From: Massilia sp. IC2-278
GTDB taxonomy: Bacteria > Pseudomonadota > Gammaproteobacteria > Burkholderiales > Burkholderiaceae_D
Reading direction: 5' to 3'
Length of the DNA stretch: 64,000 nucleotides
Assembly: GCF_020708045.1 (NCBI RefSeq)
Contig: NZ_JAJFES010000006.1
Location: forward strand, 1 to 64,000
A model generated the notes under the pieces. It saw nothing but the letters and a program-made list of their open reading frames with translations, did no database searches and had not been told where the DNA came from. Shown piece after piece: positions 13,558-21,996 of this stretch; the first letter of the stretch is position 1; each line of letters opens with the position of its first letter. The position numbers and the translations under genes are program-made.

Positions 13558-14754
13558 ATGAGCATTGTAATCATTAACTGGCGGGGGGGAGAAAACGATC
13601 CCTTCACCTATTTCAGCGCGTGCATGAAGCAGGCGTTCGAACGCATGGGGCGCCCGACGCACGTCGTCAACCTCGACGATTCGTTCATGCAGGAGATGGC
13701 GCGCGTCAACGACGAGGGGATCGATTTCGTCATCTCGTGGCAGGGTATCGGCCTGGACATCGGCGCGACCGACGCCGATCCCACCACCCTCTGGGACCGG
13801 CTGCAGGTGCCGGTGCTGTGCTATCACGGCGACCATCCATGCCACATGCCGGGCAATCACAAGGCCATGTCGCCCTGGGTCGAGCATATCTACAGCACGG
13901 CGTCGTTCGCCATGTTCGCCAACCGGTTCCTGCCGCGCAGGAGCGGTGCCAGCTTCTTCCCGCCACCGGTGTCGTTTACCGATGGCGTCCAGGGCCGCTT
14001 CGAGGGCGATTTCTTCGTCTTCCCCAAGAACATCGATGATGTCGAGTCGACCCTGGCAAACTGGCGCGCGGCGCCGGACCGCCCGGTGGCGCGCTTCCTG
14101 CTCGGCGCGGCGGACGCGATCATCGGCGAATTCAGGAACGGCAATCGCAACAACCATCACGACATCATCGACGGCATGCTCGATGCGGAGTCGATGGCCA
14201 TCCTGTGCGAGGACCTGGAGAACGAGGAGCTGGTGGTGCGCGTCCACCTCCATATGCTGCTCGACAAGATTCATCGAAATACGGTCTCCGAGCACGTCAT
14301 CAACGAGCTCGAGGATGTGCCGCTGAAGATCTACGGGCGGGGCTGGGAGCGGTTCGAGCGCAGGCAGAATCCGCGTCACGAATATCTCTCGTTCGACGCG
14401 ATGTCGGACAATGCTTTCCAGTATGCGTCGCGCTACGGCATTCTCGATGCGGCGCCGATCCATGATTCCCTGCACGACCGCACCGTCCGGGCCATGGGCA
14501 ATGGGTCGGGCTTCCTGATGGGATCGAACTGGTCGTACGAGACCTTCCTGGCCGCCGACTACGGCAATTTGTTCTTCGACGGCACGCCTGGCGGATTGCG
14601 CGACCGGGCGGAACGCGTGATGCAGTCGCCCGAGGCCCATCGGGCGCTGTGCCGCGATTTCGCGCAGCAATACAAGCGCAATTTCTCGCTCTTTAATTTC
14701 ATCAAGTATTTCGAGGGAATGAGCGAGATGGTCAAGACCCGGGCCAGGGGCTGA
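13558..14754 (+). CDS. hypothetical protein, possibly glycan-related (398 aa)
   Basis: The frame opens at 13420, but the ATG at 13558 (MSIVIINWRGGENDPFTYFSACMKQAFERMG) starts the structured part. The N-terminal half looks Rossmann-like, with VPVLCYHGDHPCHMPG and VFPKNIDD. The C-terminal half has LKIYGRGWERF and a SGFLMGSNWSYETFLAADYGNLFFDGTPGGL region. These are reminiscent of GT-B glycosyltransferases of the CgeB/DUF3880 type, where the C-terminal part binds the donor. The resemblance is by layout only. Its place beside the sugar operon and an ABC exporter fits glycan assembly. Confidence 0.6.
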   Translation: MSIVIINWRGGENDPFTYFSACMKQAFERMGRPTHVVNLDDSFMQEMARVNDEGIDFVISWQGIGLDIGATDADPTTLWDRLQVPVLCYHGDHPCHMPGNHKAMSPWVEHIYSTASFAMFANRFLPRRSGASFFPPPVSFTDGVQGRFEGDFFVFPKNIDDVESTLANWRAAPDRPVARFLLGAADAIIGEFRNGNRNNHHDIIDGMLDAESMAILCEDLENEELVVRVHLHMLLDKIHRNTVSEHVINELEDVPLKIYGRGWERFERRQNPRHEYLSFDAMSDNAFQYASRYGILDAAPIHDSLHDRTVRAMGNGSGFLMGSNWSYETFLAADYGNLFFDGTPGGLRDRAERVMQSPEAHRALCRDFAQQYKRNFSLFNFIKYFEGMSEMVKTRARG

Positions 14755-14770
14755 TCCGGCACGACGATCG

Positions 14771-16531
14771 CTATTCGACGCCTTCGTCAACCGGCGCCGG
14801 CCGCTCCCCGATCTGCTGGCGCCACATCGCGTAATACAGTCCCTTGAACGCGAGCAGCTCGCCATGCGTGCCGCTCTCGACGATCCGCCCCTTCTCCAGC
14901 ACGAAAATCGTATCGGCGTGCATTACCGTCGACAGGCGGTGCGCGATCAGGATCGTGATCTGGGTGGCGCGCGCGGAAATCTCGCGCACCGTGTTCGTGA
15001 TCTGCTCCTCGGTCAGCGAATCGAGGGCGGACGTCGCCTCGTCGAAGATCAATAAAGCCGGCTGGCGCACCAGGGCGCGCGCGATCGACAGGCGCTGCTT
15101 CTCGCCGCCCGACAGCTTCATGCCGCGCTCGCCGATCACCGTGTCCAGGCCCTCGGACGAGCGCTCCAGCAGGTAGGCGCAGGACGCCGCGCGCATCGCC
15201 GCCACGATCTCCTCGTCGCTGGCGTCGGGCGCCACGAAGCGGATGTTGTCGCGGATGGTGCCGGCGAACAGATAGGTTTCCTGGGTCACGAAGCCGATCT
15301 GGCGCCGCACCCGGTTGTAGCGCAAGGCCGTGGTAGCCACGCCGTTATAGAACACCTCGCCCTCGTTCGGCGTGTACAGGCCGACCAGCAGTTTCACCAG
15401 GGTCGACTTGCCCGAGCCGGAAGGCCCGACAAAGGCAATCGTCTGGCCCAGCCTGGCGTCGAAGGAAACGCCCCCCAGCGCATCTTCCTGCGCCCCCTTG
15501 TGGCGAAAGCGCACGTCCTGGAAGCGCAGCTCGACCAGCGGACCGATCTCGACCGGGTCGGGCGGGCGGCGTTCGATCGGCTTGTCGATCAGGTTCTTGA
15601 AGTTCATCAGCGAGGCCTCGGCTTCGCGGTGCGCCAGGATGATGTTGCCCAGCTCCTGCAAGGGCGTGAAGATGGCAACCGAGATGAATTGCATGGCGAT
15701 CAGCTCGCCCGTACTGAGCACGTCGCGGAAGATCAGCCACAGGAGCGCGAACAGGATCGCCAGCCGCAGCAGGCTCAGGGTCGAGCCCTGCAGGAAAGAC
15801 AGCAGGCGGATCCGCTTCACCTTCTGCATCTCGAGCGCGAAAATGGCGTCGGTCTGGCTGCGCAGGCGCCGGATTTCCGGGAAAGTCAGGCCCAGGCTCT
15901 TGATCAGCTCGATATTCCTCAGCGACTCGGTAATGAAGCCGGAGTTGCGGTTGGTCTCGCGCACGATCGAGCGCTGCTGGGTCTTGATCTCGCGGCTGAG
16001 CAGGCCGGTCAGGCCGCCCAGCACCAGCACGCCGACCAGGAATACCGGCACCAGCAGCCAGTGTTTCGTCACCGCATACCAGATCAAAAAGCCCACCCCG
16101 ACCAGGGCGGCAAACGCCGTGTTGATGAAGGTATTGATGAAGCGCTCGCTGTCGGCGCGCACCTTTTGCAGCAGGGCCAGCATCTCGCCGCTGCGCAGGT
16201 CCTCGAATTCCTGAAACTTCAGTCTCAACAGGTGCCGCAGGCCGTCGTTGAAGATCGCCACGCCCAGCTTTTGCACCACCAGCCGGGTCACGTATTCCTG
16301 CAGGGCCTTGGCCAGGCGCGACAGCACGGCCACCAGCACGGCCAGGCCGAGCAGGCGCAGCACGCGTGCAACGAGTTCGGTGTCGTCGGGGCGGCGGCTG
16401 GTCACGCCGTCGATGATCTTGCCGAAGATGATGGGGTCGACCAGGGCCAGCACCTGGCTGATGCCGGCCAGCAGCAGGGCGAGCAGGCCCAGGCGCCAGT
16501 GCGGCTTGAGGTAAGTCCAGAGGATGCGCAT
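14771..16531 (-). CDS. ABC exporter, fused permease-ATPase (MsbA/MdlB type)
   Basis: The 586-residue half-transporter has six expected membrane helices in residues 1-310 (starting WRLGLLALLLAGISQVLALV) and a C-terminal ATPase: Walker A GPSGSGKST (about 375), signature LSGGEKQRLSIARAL, Walker B LLIFDEATSALDS and H-loop LIAHRLST. It would act as a homodimer exporting a lipid, glycan or drug. The acidic C-terminal tail is short. Its neighbours suggest a glycolipid cargo but do not prove it. Confidence 0.92.
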   Translation of the reverse strand: MRILWTYLKPHWRLGLLALLLAGISQVLALVDPIIFGKIIDGVTSRRPDDTELVARVLRLLGLAVLVAVLSRLAKALQEYVTRLVVQKLGVAIFNDGLRHLLRLKFQEFEDLRSGEMLALLQKVRADSERFINTFINTAFAALVGVGFLIWYAVTKHWLLVPVFLVGVLVLGGLTGLLSREIKTQQRSIVRETNRNSGFITESLRNIELIKSLGLTFPEIRRLRSQTDAIFALEMQKVKRIRLLSFLQGSTLSLLRLAILFALLWLIFRDVLSTGELIAMQFISVAIFTPLQELGNIILAHREAEASLMNFKNLIDKPIERRPPDPVEIGPLVELRFQDVRFRHKGAQEDALGGVSFDARLGQTIAFVGPSGSGKSTLVKLLVGLYTPNEGEVFYNGVATTALRYNRVRRQIGFVTQETYLFAGTIRDNIRFVAPDASDEEIVAAMRAASCAYLLERSSEGLDTVIGERGMKLSGGEKQRLSIARALVRQPALLIFDEATSALDSLTEEQITNTVREISARATQITILIAHRLSTVMHADTIFVLEKGRIVESGTHGELLAFKGLYYAMWRQQIGERPAPVDEGVE

Positions 16532-16653
16532 GTGTCCATCTTAACAACGCCCGCCGGGGCGCCGCGCACCGATGAGATCGCCGTTCATGCAGGCGACATT
16601 GATCGTGCACGATTCCGGTGAAAGAATGGCCGGGTCTCTTTGCGAGGACGACC

Positions 16654-17091
16654 ATGGACTTCTCGACGATAAGGCCCATCCTGGGCGGCCTGGCCGGCGC
16701 GGCCGTGGCGGTGCTGATCGTGCGTGCCTGGAAGCCATGGGTCCCGACCGGCATGCCGGGCAAGTCTCCCGATGCCCTCCTGCGCGATTACCGCGCCGCG
16801 ATCCGGACCGCGAACCTGTGCCTGCTGGCCGGCTTGCTGGTGCCGCTCGCGCTGTACGGCGTGGGCGCCGTCGCGCACCCGGACTGGCGCCCGCTCGCCG
16901 CCGGCGTCGGCACCGGTTGCCTGGCCGCCCTGCTGGCGCTGGCCCTGCTGCCGCGGCTGCGCGGGGGCAGCGCGCGCGAGGCCTTTGTCGCCTTTGCCAT
17001 CTCGCAGGGCGCGCCGCTGTTCTTCCTGTACGGCGTGCTCGGCATCGGCGCCCTGCTGCTGCCGCTGGGCGTGACCCACTTCATAGGCTGA
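16654..17091 (+). CDS. small integral membrane protein (145 aa)
   Basis: The start MDFSTIRPILGGLAGAAVAVLIV follows a GAGGA element. About four hydrophobic segments (near 5-22, 48-68, 78-95 and 112-142) are connected by short basic loops. It is divergent from the ABC exporter across 122 bp. No family is recognised. High local GC makes start choice uncertain, since an in-frame ATG lies 36 bp upstream. Confidence 0.6.
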   Translation: MDFSTIRPILGGLAGAAVAVLIVRAWKPWVPTGMPGKSPDALLRDYRAAIRTANLCLLAGLLVPLALYGVGAVAHPDWRPLAAGVGTGCLAALLALALLPRLRGGSAREAFVAFAISQGAPLFFLYGVLGIGALLLPLGVTHFIG

Positions 17092-17252
17092 GGCCGGCAA
17101 TATGCCCGGGCCTGTCAAGGCCGCACGCCCCGTCTGCTTCTGATATGGCTCAGTTGTGGCGCCGGCCGCGTCGCTTATCGTTGATCTCGGCAGCAGCGTT
17201 CGTCCGCCTTGCCATCGATCAACCTTCAGTGCATTCACCCGTGAGGTCTATC

Positions 17253-18341
17253 ATGCTCTTACGCAAATATCTGTACGCCCTGGCGCTGCTGCCCATCCTG
17301 TTCGCCCCGCTGCAGGGACAGGCGGCGCCGCTGTACACGGTCACCGCCCTGCCCACGGGGTTCAATTCCTACGACATCAATAACCTCGGCCAGATCTCCG
17401 GCTACGTCCAGAGCGAACCCGGCGCCGCCACCTATGCCGCGCTGTACGCCGGCGGCACCATTACCGAGCTGGGCGGCCTTGGCGGCAGCTTCAGCTATGC
17501 GCGCGCCCTCAACGACGCCGGGCAAGTCATCGGCAGCGCCTCCACCGCGTCGGGCGAATTCCACAGCTTCCTGTACAGCGGCGGCAGCCTGGTCGACCTT
17601 GGTGCGGCTGCCAACGCCGTCAACATCAACAACCGCGGCGATGTGGTCGGCCAGCTCAGCATCACTGGCGGCTACACCGGCTTCCTGTACCGCGGCGGCA
17701 GCTTTACCAAGCTCGGCAACCTCGGCACCGGCGACGTCGGCATCGCCTGGGACATCAACGACCACGGCAAGATCGTCGGCGAATCGAACATCAATCCCGA
17801 GCTGCACGCGCCCTTCCACCCCTTCCTGTACAAGAACGGCAGGCTGACCGACCTCGGCACCCTGGCCGACCGCGAAAACAATTCCGCGCGCGTGATCAAC
17901 AACGCCGGCCGCATCGCCGGCTACAGCGAAGCCGAGGGCGGCGGCCTGCACGTCTTTGTCTTCGAGAACGGGGTCATGCGCGACGTCGGCTCCTTCGGCG
18001 GCCTGAACCTCGACGTGGCCGACATCAACGAGCGCGGCGCCTTTGTCGGCAGCGCCTCCACCTGGGACGGTCCGACCGTCGGCTACATCTCCTTCGGTGG
18101 CGAGCTGATCGACCTGAACACGCTCATCGATCCGGCCTCGGGCTGGGTGATCGGCGGCGCCTCGGGCATCAACGACCTGGGCCAGATCGTCGCCAACGCC
18201 TGCCGCGACTTCGAGTGCAGCTCGGTGCGGCTCGACCTGGTCAGCGCGGTGCCGGAACCGGGCATGGCGCTGATGCTGCTGCCGGGCGTGCTGGCCGTGG
18301 CAGGGGTGCGCCGGCGGCGCATGCGCCAGCACCAGCGCTGA
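17253..18341 (+). CDS. HAF-repeat extracellular protein with PEP-CTERM sorting signal
   Basis: An N-terminal signal peptide (MLLRKYLYALALLPILFAPLQGQAA in outline, about 25 residues) is followed by repeats of the HAF type: ALNDAGQVIG, FLYSGGSLVDLG, AVNINNRGDVVG, FLYRGGSFTKLG, DINDHGKIVGES. The C-terminus is a classic PEP-CTERM tag: AVPEPGMALMLLPGVLAVAG then RRRR. Exosortase/archaeosortase-dependent anchoring or secretion, often tied to exopolysaccharide production, is the family expectation. No exosortase gene is in the window. The ATG at 17253 starts the signal peptide; the upstream open frame is read-through. Confidence 0.88.
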   Translation: MLLRKYLYALALLPILFAPLQGQAAPLYTVTALPTGFNSYDINNLGQISGYVQSEPGAATYAALYAGGTITELGGLGGSFSYARALNDAGQVIGSASTASGEFHSFLYSGGSLVDLGAAANAVNINNRGDVVGQLSITGGYTGFLYRGGSFTKLGNLGTGDVGIAWDINDHGKIVGESNINPELHAPFHPFLYKNGRLTDLGTLADRENNSARVINNAGRIAGYSEAEGGGLHVFVFENGVMRDVGSFGGLNLDVADINERGAFVGSASTWDGPTVGYISFGGELIDLNTLIDPASGWVIGGASGINDLGQIVANACRDFECSSVRLDLVSAVPEPGMALMLLPGVLAVAGVRRRRMRQHQR

Positions 18342-18407
18342 GCGGGTGCTGGCCGGGCATCGAAAGGCATGGGCGCGGGCACTCTGGCGTGTGCGCCGCA
18401 TGGGCAT

Positions 18408-18435
18408 AAAAAAAACCCGCTGCGAGCAGCGGGTT
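18408..18435 (-). terminator. rho-independent terminator of typA
   Basis: Read leftward, AACCCGCTG, loop and CAGCGGGTT are followed by a run of eight T (A at 18408-18415 on the plus strand). It lies 64 bp past the typA stop. On the plus strand it lacks a strong U tail, so it mainly ends typA. Confidence 0.88.
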
Positions 18436-18498
18436 CTTCGGATACATCGGCGCGGAAGCGGACCTGGGGTCCGCTTCAGTTTCCGCTTCAGTTTCCTA

Positions 18499-20334
18499 TT
18501 ATGCGCCTTCGCGCGATGCCTTCTTGCGCTCGTGTTCCTTCAGGTAGCGCTTGCGCAGGCGGATCGATTTCGGGGTGATCTCGACCAGCTCGTCGTCCTC
18601 GATGAACTCGACCGCGTATTCGAGCGACATCTGGATCGGCGGCACCAGGCGCACGGCTTCGTCGGTACCCGACGAACGCACGTTGGTCAGCTGCTTGCCC
18701 TTGATCGGGTTCACGACCAGGTCGTTGTCGCGCGAGTGGATGCCGATGATCATGCCCTCGTACACCGGGGTGTTGTGCTCGACGAACATACGGCCGCGGT
18801 CTTGCAGTTTCCAGATCGCGTAGGCCACGGCGGCGCCGTCGTCCTGCGAGATCAGCACGCCGTTACGGCGGCCAGCCAGTTCGCCCTTGGTGTTGTCGAC
18901 CGGTGCGTACTCGTGGAACACGTGGCTCATCAGGCCGGTGCCGCGGGTCAGGGTCATGAATTCGCCCTGGAAGCCGATCAGGCCGCGTGCCGGGATCAGG
19001 TATTCCAGACGAACACGGCCCTTGCCGTCCGATTCCATGTTCTGCAGGTCGCCACGGCGGCGGCCCAGTTCTTCCATCACGCCGCCCTGGTTGGCTTCTT
19101 CGACGTCGACGGTCAGGTTTTCGTACGGCTCGTGGCGCACGCCATCGACCATCTTGTACACGACGCGCGGACGCGACACGGCCAGCTCGAAGCCTTCACG
19201 ACGCATGTTTTCCAGCAGAATCGTCAGGTGCAGCTCGCCGCGGCCCGACACTTCGAAGGTGGTGTCGTCGTCGGTCGGCGACACGCGCAGGGCCACGTTG
19301 GCCTTCAGTTCGCGCTCGAGACGCTCGCGCAGCTGGCGGCTGGTGACGAACTTGCCTTCGCGGCCGGCCAGCGGCGAGTTGTTGACCATGAAGTTCATGG
19401 TCAGGGTCGGCTCGTCGACGGTCAGCATCGGCAGGGCTTCCGGCACATCGGCGGCGCAGACGGTCGAACCGATGCCGATTTCTTCGATACCGTTGATCAG
19501 GCAGATGTCGCCGGCGACGGCTTCGTCGACCAGCACGCGCTCCAGGCCCTTGAAGTTCAGCACCTGGTTGATGCGGCCGCGGATCGGGGTCGAATCAGGG
19601 CCGTTCATGACCACGACGTCCTGGCCGGTCTTGACGCGGCCACGGTTGACGCGGCCAATGCCGATCTTGCCGACGTACGAGGAGTAGTCCAGCGAGGTGA
19701 TCTGCATCTGCAGCGGGCCGTCCGGATTGTCGTCGCGCACAGGCACGTACTTCAGGATGGCGTCGAACAGCGGCTTCATGTCGCCGTCGCGCACGTCTTC
19801 GGTCAGGCCGGCGTAGCCGTTCAGGCCCGAGGCGTAGACGATCGGGAAGTCGAGCTGCTCGTCGTTGGCGCCCAGCTTGTCGAACAGTTCGAAGGTCTGG
19901 TTGATGGCCCAGTCGGCGCGCGCGCCCGGACGGTCGACCTTGTTGACGACGACGATAGGCTTCAGGCCCAGGGCTAGCGCCTTGCGGGTCACGAAGCGGG
20001 TCTGCGGCATCGGGCCTTCCTGCGCATCGACCAGCAGCAGCACCGAGTCGACCATCGACAGAACACGTTCCACTTCACCGCCGAAGTCGGCGTGGCCCGG
20101 GGTGTCGACGATGTTGATGTGGGTGCCTTCGTACTCGACCGCGCAGTTCTTCGACAGAATGGTAATGCCGCGTTCTTTTTCGAGGTCGTTCGAGTCCATC
20201 ACGCGGGTGTCCACGGCCTGGTTCTCACGGAAGGTGCCGGACTGGCGCAGCAGCTGGTCGACCAGGGTGGTCTTGCCGTGGTCAACGTGGGCGATGATTG
20301 CAATATTACGAATTGCGCGTTTGGTATTTGACAT
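18499..20334 (-). CDS. typA: ribosome-associated GTPase TypA/BipA
   Basis: The 611-residue translational GTPase begins [22 protein letters not shown] (P-loop). It has the switch region [13 protein letters not shown]3 [16 protein letters not shown] and G4 [10 protein letters not shown], then the EF-G-like domains and the BipA-specific C-terminal domain ending near [13 protein letters not shown]. BipA binds the ribosome, affects 50S assembly, and supports growth in cold or stress. Length is as expected (about 605-615). A single-gene unit with its own promoter and terminator is visible. Confidence 0.97.
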   Translation of the reverse strand: MSNTKRAIRNIAIIAHVDHGKTTLVDQLLRQSGTFRENQAVDTRVMDSNDLEKERGITILSKNCAVEYEGTHINIVDTPGHADFGGEVERVLSMVDSVLLLVDAQEGPMPQTRFVTRKALALGLKPIVVVNKVDRPGARADWAINQTFELFDKLGANDEQLDFPIVYASGLNGYAGLTEDVRDGDMKPLFDAILKYVPVRDDNPDGPLQMQITSLDYSSYVGKIGIGRVNRGRVKTGQDVVVMNGPDSTPIRGRINQVLNFKGLERVLVDEAVAGDICLINGIEEIGIGSTVCAADVPEALPMLTVDEPTLTMNFMVNNSPLAGREGKFVTSRQLRERLERELKANVALRVSPTDDDTTFEVSGRGELHLTILLENMRREGFELAVSRPRVVYKMVDGVRHEPYENLTVDVEEANQGGVMEELGRRRGDLQNMESDGKGRVRLEYLIPARGLIGFQGEFMTLTRGTGLMSHVFHEYAPVDNTKGELAGRRNGVLISQDDGAAVAYAIWKLQDRGRMFVEHNTPVYEGMIIGIHSRDNDLVVNPIKGKQLTNVRSSGTDEAVRLVPPIQMSLEYAVEFIEDDELVEITPKSIRLRKRYLKEHERKKASREGA

Positions 20335-20400
20335 GTGATTTCAGCGTGGATTTGCGTGATGTACGGATGTGTACGGTGCTGCCAATTTCGGAAACCGACT

Positions 20401-20428
20401 AGTATAGCACGCGGATGTGACGTATCAA
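20401..20428 (-). promoter_or_regulatory. typA promoter
   Basis: On the minus strand TTGATA (20423-20428), a 16-bp spacer and TATACT (20401-20406) lie about 70 bp before the typA ATG. The hexamers are close to sigma-70 consensus. Confidence 0.7.
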
Positions 20429-20532
20429 TGAAAAAGCCCCGCGTTTTCAATAGCTTGCCGGGATTTCAAGGGTTTTTGCGGTTTCGGGATGGCTACGGAT
20501 CAGCAACCGTCCCGATTTCCTAATGGAATTAA

Positions 20533-21453
20533 TCAGTGCTGTGCAGCGATCAGGCGCTCCGGCGCCAGGATGGACCACTCCTGCAAGTTCGCCGTCCCCA
20601 GCAACTTGCCCTCGTGGTACACGCGTACCCTGCCCTGCTCCGGCGGCACCGTCACCGCTTCCTTGCCGAGCGCCAGGCGCTGGCCGTTCAGGAAGCGCTT
20701 GGCCAATTCAGGCGTTAATTCCACCGCAGGGAAGGTCGACAGCAAGGCATCGACCGGGGCCAGCAGCGAACGCGGATCAGCATGTGCCTGCAAGGCTTCC
20801 AGCGTGATCATGCCATCGAGCGTGAGCGCCCCGACCTGGATCCGGCGCAGCGCATTCAGGTGCGCGCCGGTGCCGAGCGCCGCGCCGATGTCCTCGCCGA
20901 GCACGCGCACATACGTTCCCTTGCTGCAGGTAACACGGATCCGAAGCATTGGTGCTTCATACGCAATCAGCTCCAGCGCGTGGATGGTCACCGGCCGCGC
21001 CTCGCGCTCCAGCACAATGCCTTCGCGCGCATATTCGTACAGCGCCTTGCCGTCGCGCTTCAGGGCCGAGTACATCGGCGGCACCTGCAGGATCGGGCCG
21101 CGGAAACGCGCCAGCGCCGCTTCGATCGCATCGAGCGTCACGTCGACCGCACGGGTCTCGATGGCCTCGCCCTCGGTATCGCCGGTGTTCGTCGTGATGC
21201 CGAGGTGAACCGTCGCCTCGTAGGTCTTGTCCGCTTCCAGCAAGTCCTGCGAGAACTTGGTCGCCTCGCCGAAGCACAGCGGCAACAGGCCGGTGGCAAA
21301 CGGGTCGAGGGTGCCGGTATGGCCGGCCTTTTTCGCGTTCATCACGCGCTTGGCCTTGATTAGCGCATCGTTCGAGGACAAACCGACCGGCTTGTCGAGC
21401 AGGAGCACGCCGTCGACGAGGTCGCGCGGCTTTTTCGGAGGGCGGGCGTTCAC
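20533..21453 (-). CDS. truB: tRNA pseudouridine(55) synthase
   Basis: TruB converts U55 to pseudouridine in the tRNA T-loop. [17 protein letters not shown], the catalytic block [24 protein letters not shown] (Asp in TLDPFATG), YEATVHLG and a C-terminal PUA-like part (LNGQRLAL...[11 protein letters not shown]) are present in the usual order over 306 residues. The GTG start overlaps the rbfA stop (GTGA), a standard infB-rbfA-truB arrangement. Confidence 0.97.
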   Translation of the reverse strand: MNARPPKKPRDLVDGVLLLDKPVGLSSNDALIKAKRVMNAKKAGHTGTLDPFATGLLPLCFGEATKFSQDLLEADKTYEATVHLGITTNTGDTEGEAIETRAVDVTLDAIEAALARFRGPILQVPPMYSALKRDGKALYEYAREGIVLEREARPVTIHALELIAYEAPMLRIRVTCSKGTYVRVLGEDIGAALGTGAHLNALRRIQVGALTLDGMITLEALQAHADPRSLLAPVDALLSTFPAVELTPELAKRFLNGQRLALGKEAVTVPPEQGRVRVYHEGKLLGTANLQEWSILAPERLIAAQH

Positions 21454-21878
21454 TTGCTGTCGTCGTCGGCGTCGGGTGCGGCTGGTGCGGTGCCGTCATC
21501 GAAGTCGGCCGCGCGCACGGCATTCGCCTGGTCGATCAGGGCCGACATCTGCAGGCCGCGCGAAGTCGAGGTGTCGTGCACGAAGTGCAGCGACGGCAGC
21601 GTGTGGATGTGCAGGCGCTTGCCGAGCATGTTGCGCAGGTAGCCGGACGCCTTGTTCAGGCCGTCGAGCGTCAGCTTGACTTCTTCCTTGCTGTCTTTCA
21701 GCAGGGTGAAGTAGATCTTCGCGTGCGCGTAATCCGGGGTGAGCTGGACTTCGGTCAGCGTGACCATGCCCACGCGCGGGTCTTTCAGTTCGAACGCGAT
21801 CAGTTCCGACAGGTCTTTCTGGATCTGGTCGGCAACGCGCAGGCCGCGCTGGGGAATGTTTTTGCTGTGTTTTGCCAT
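21450..21878 (-). CDS. rbfA: 30S ribosome-binding factor A
   Basis: This 142-residue KH-like assembly factor for the 30S subunit has [20 protein letters not shown] at the N-terminus, [22 protein letters not shown] in the core and RKHTLP-like [14 protein letters not shown] near the end. An acidic tail ([10 protein letters not shown]) is species-specific. It follows infB after 118 bp holding a hairpin and is coupled to truB. Confidence 0.96.
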   Translation of the reverse strand: MAKHSKNIPQRGLRVADQIQKDLSELIAFELKDPRVGMVTLTEVQLTPDYAHAKIYFTLLKDSKEEVKLTLDGLNKASGYLRNMLGKRLHIHTLPSLHFVHDTSTSRGLQMSALIDQANAVRAADFDDGTAPAAPDADDDSK

Positions 21879-21937
21879 GTTTCTTGATTAGGTTTGGTGA
21901 CAATGGTACATCGATCGTGCGCGGACGGGCGCAAACG

Positions 21938-21979
21938 AAAAAACGCCACCGGCCGGGCGCGAGCCCGACTGATGGCGTT
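21938..21979 (-). terminator. hairpin with U tail between infB and rbfA
   Basis: On the minus strand AACGCCA (from 21979) pairs with TGGCGTT (to 21942) around an inner GGGC/GCCC stem, followed by six T. It sits 18 bp after the infB stop and before rbfA, so it probably acts as a partial terminator that lowers rbfA-truB expression relative to infB. Confidence 0.6.
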
Positions 21980-21996
21980 CCTGGCATCCCTGCAAA

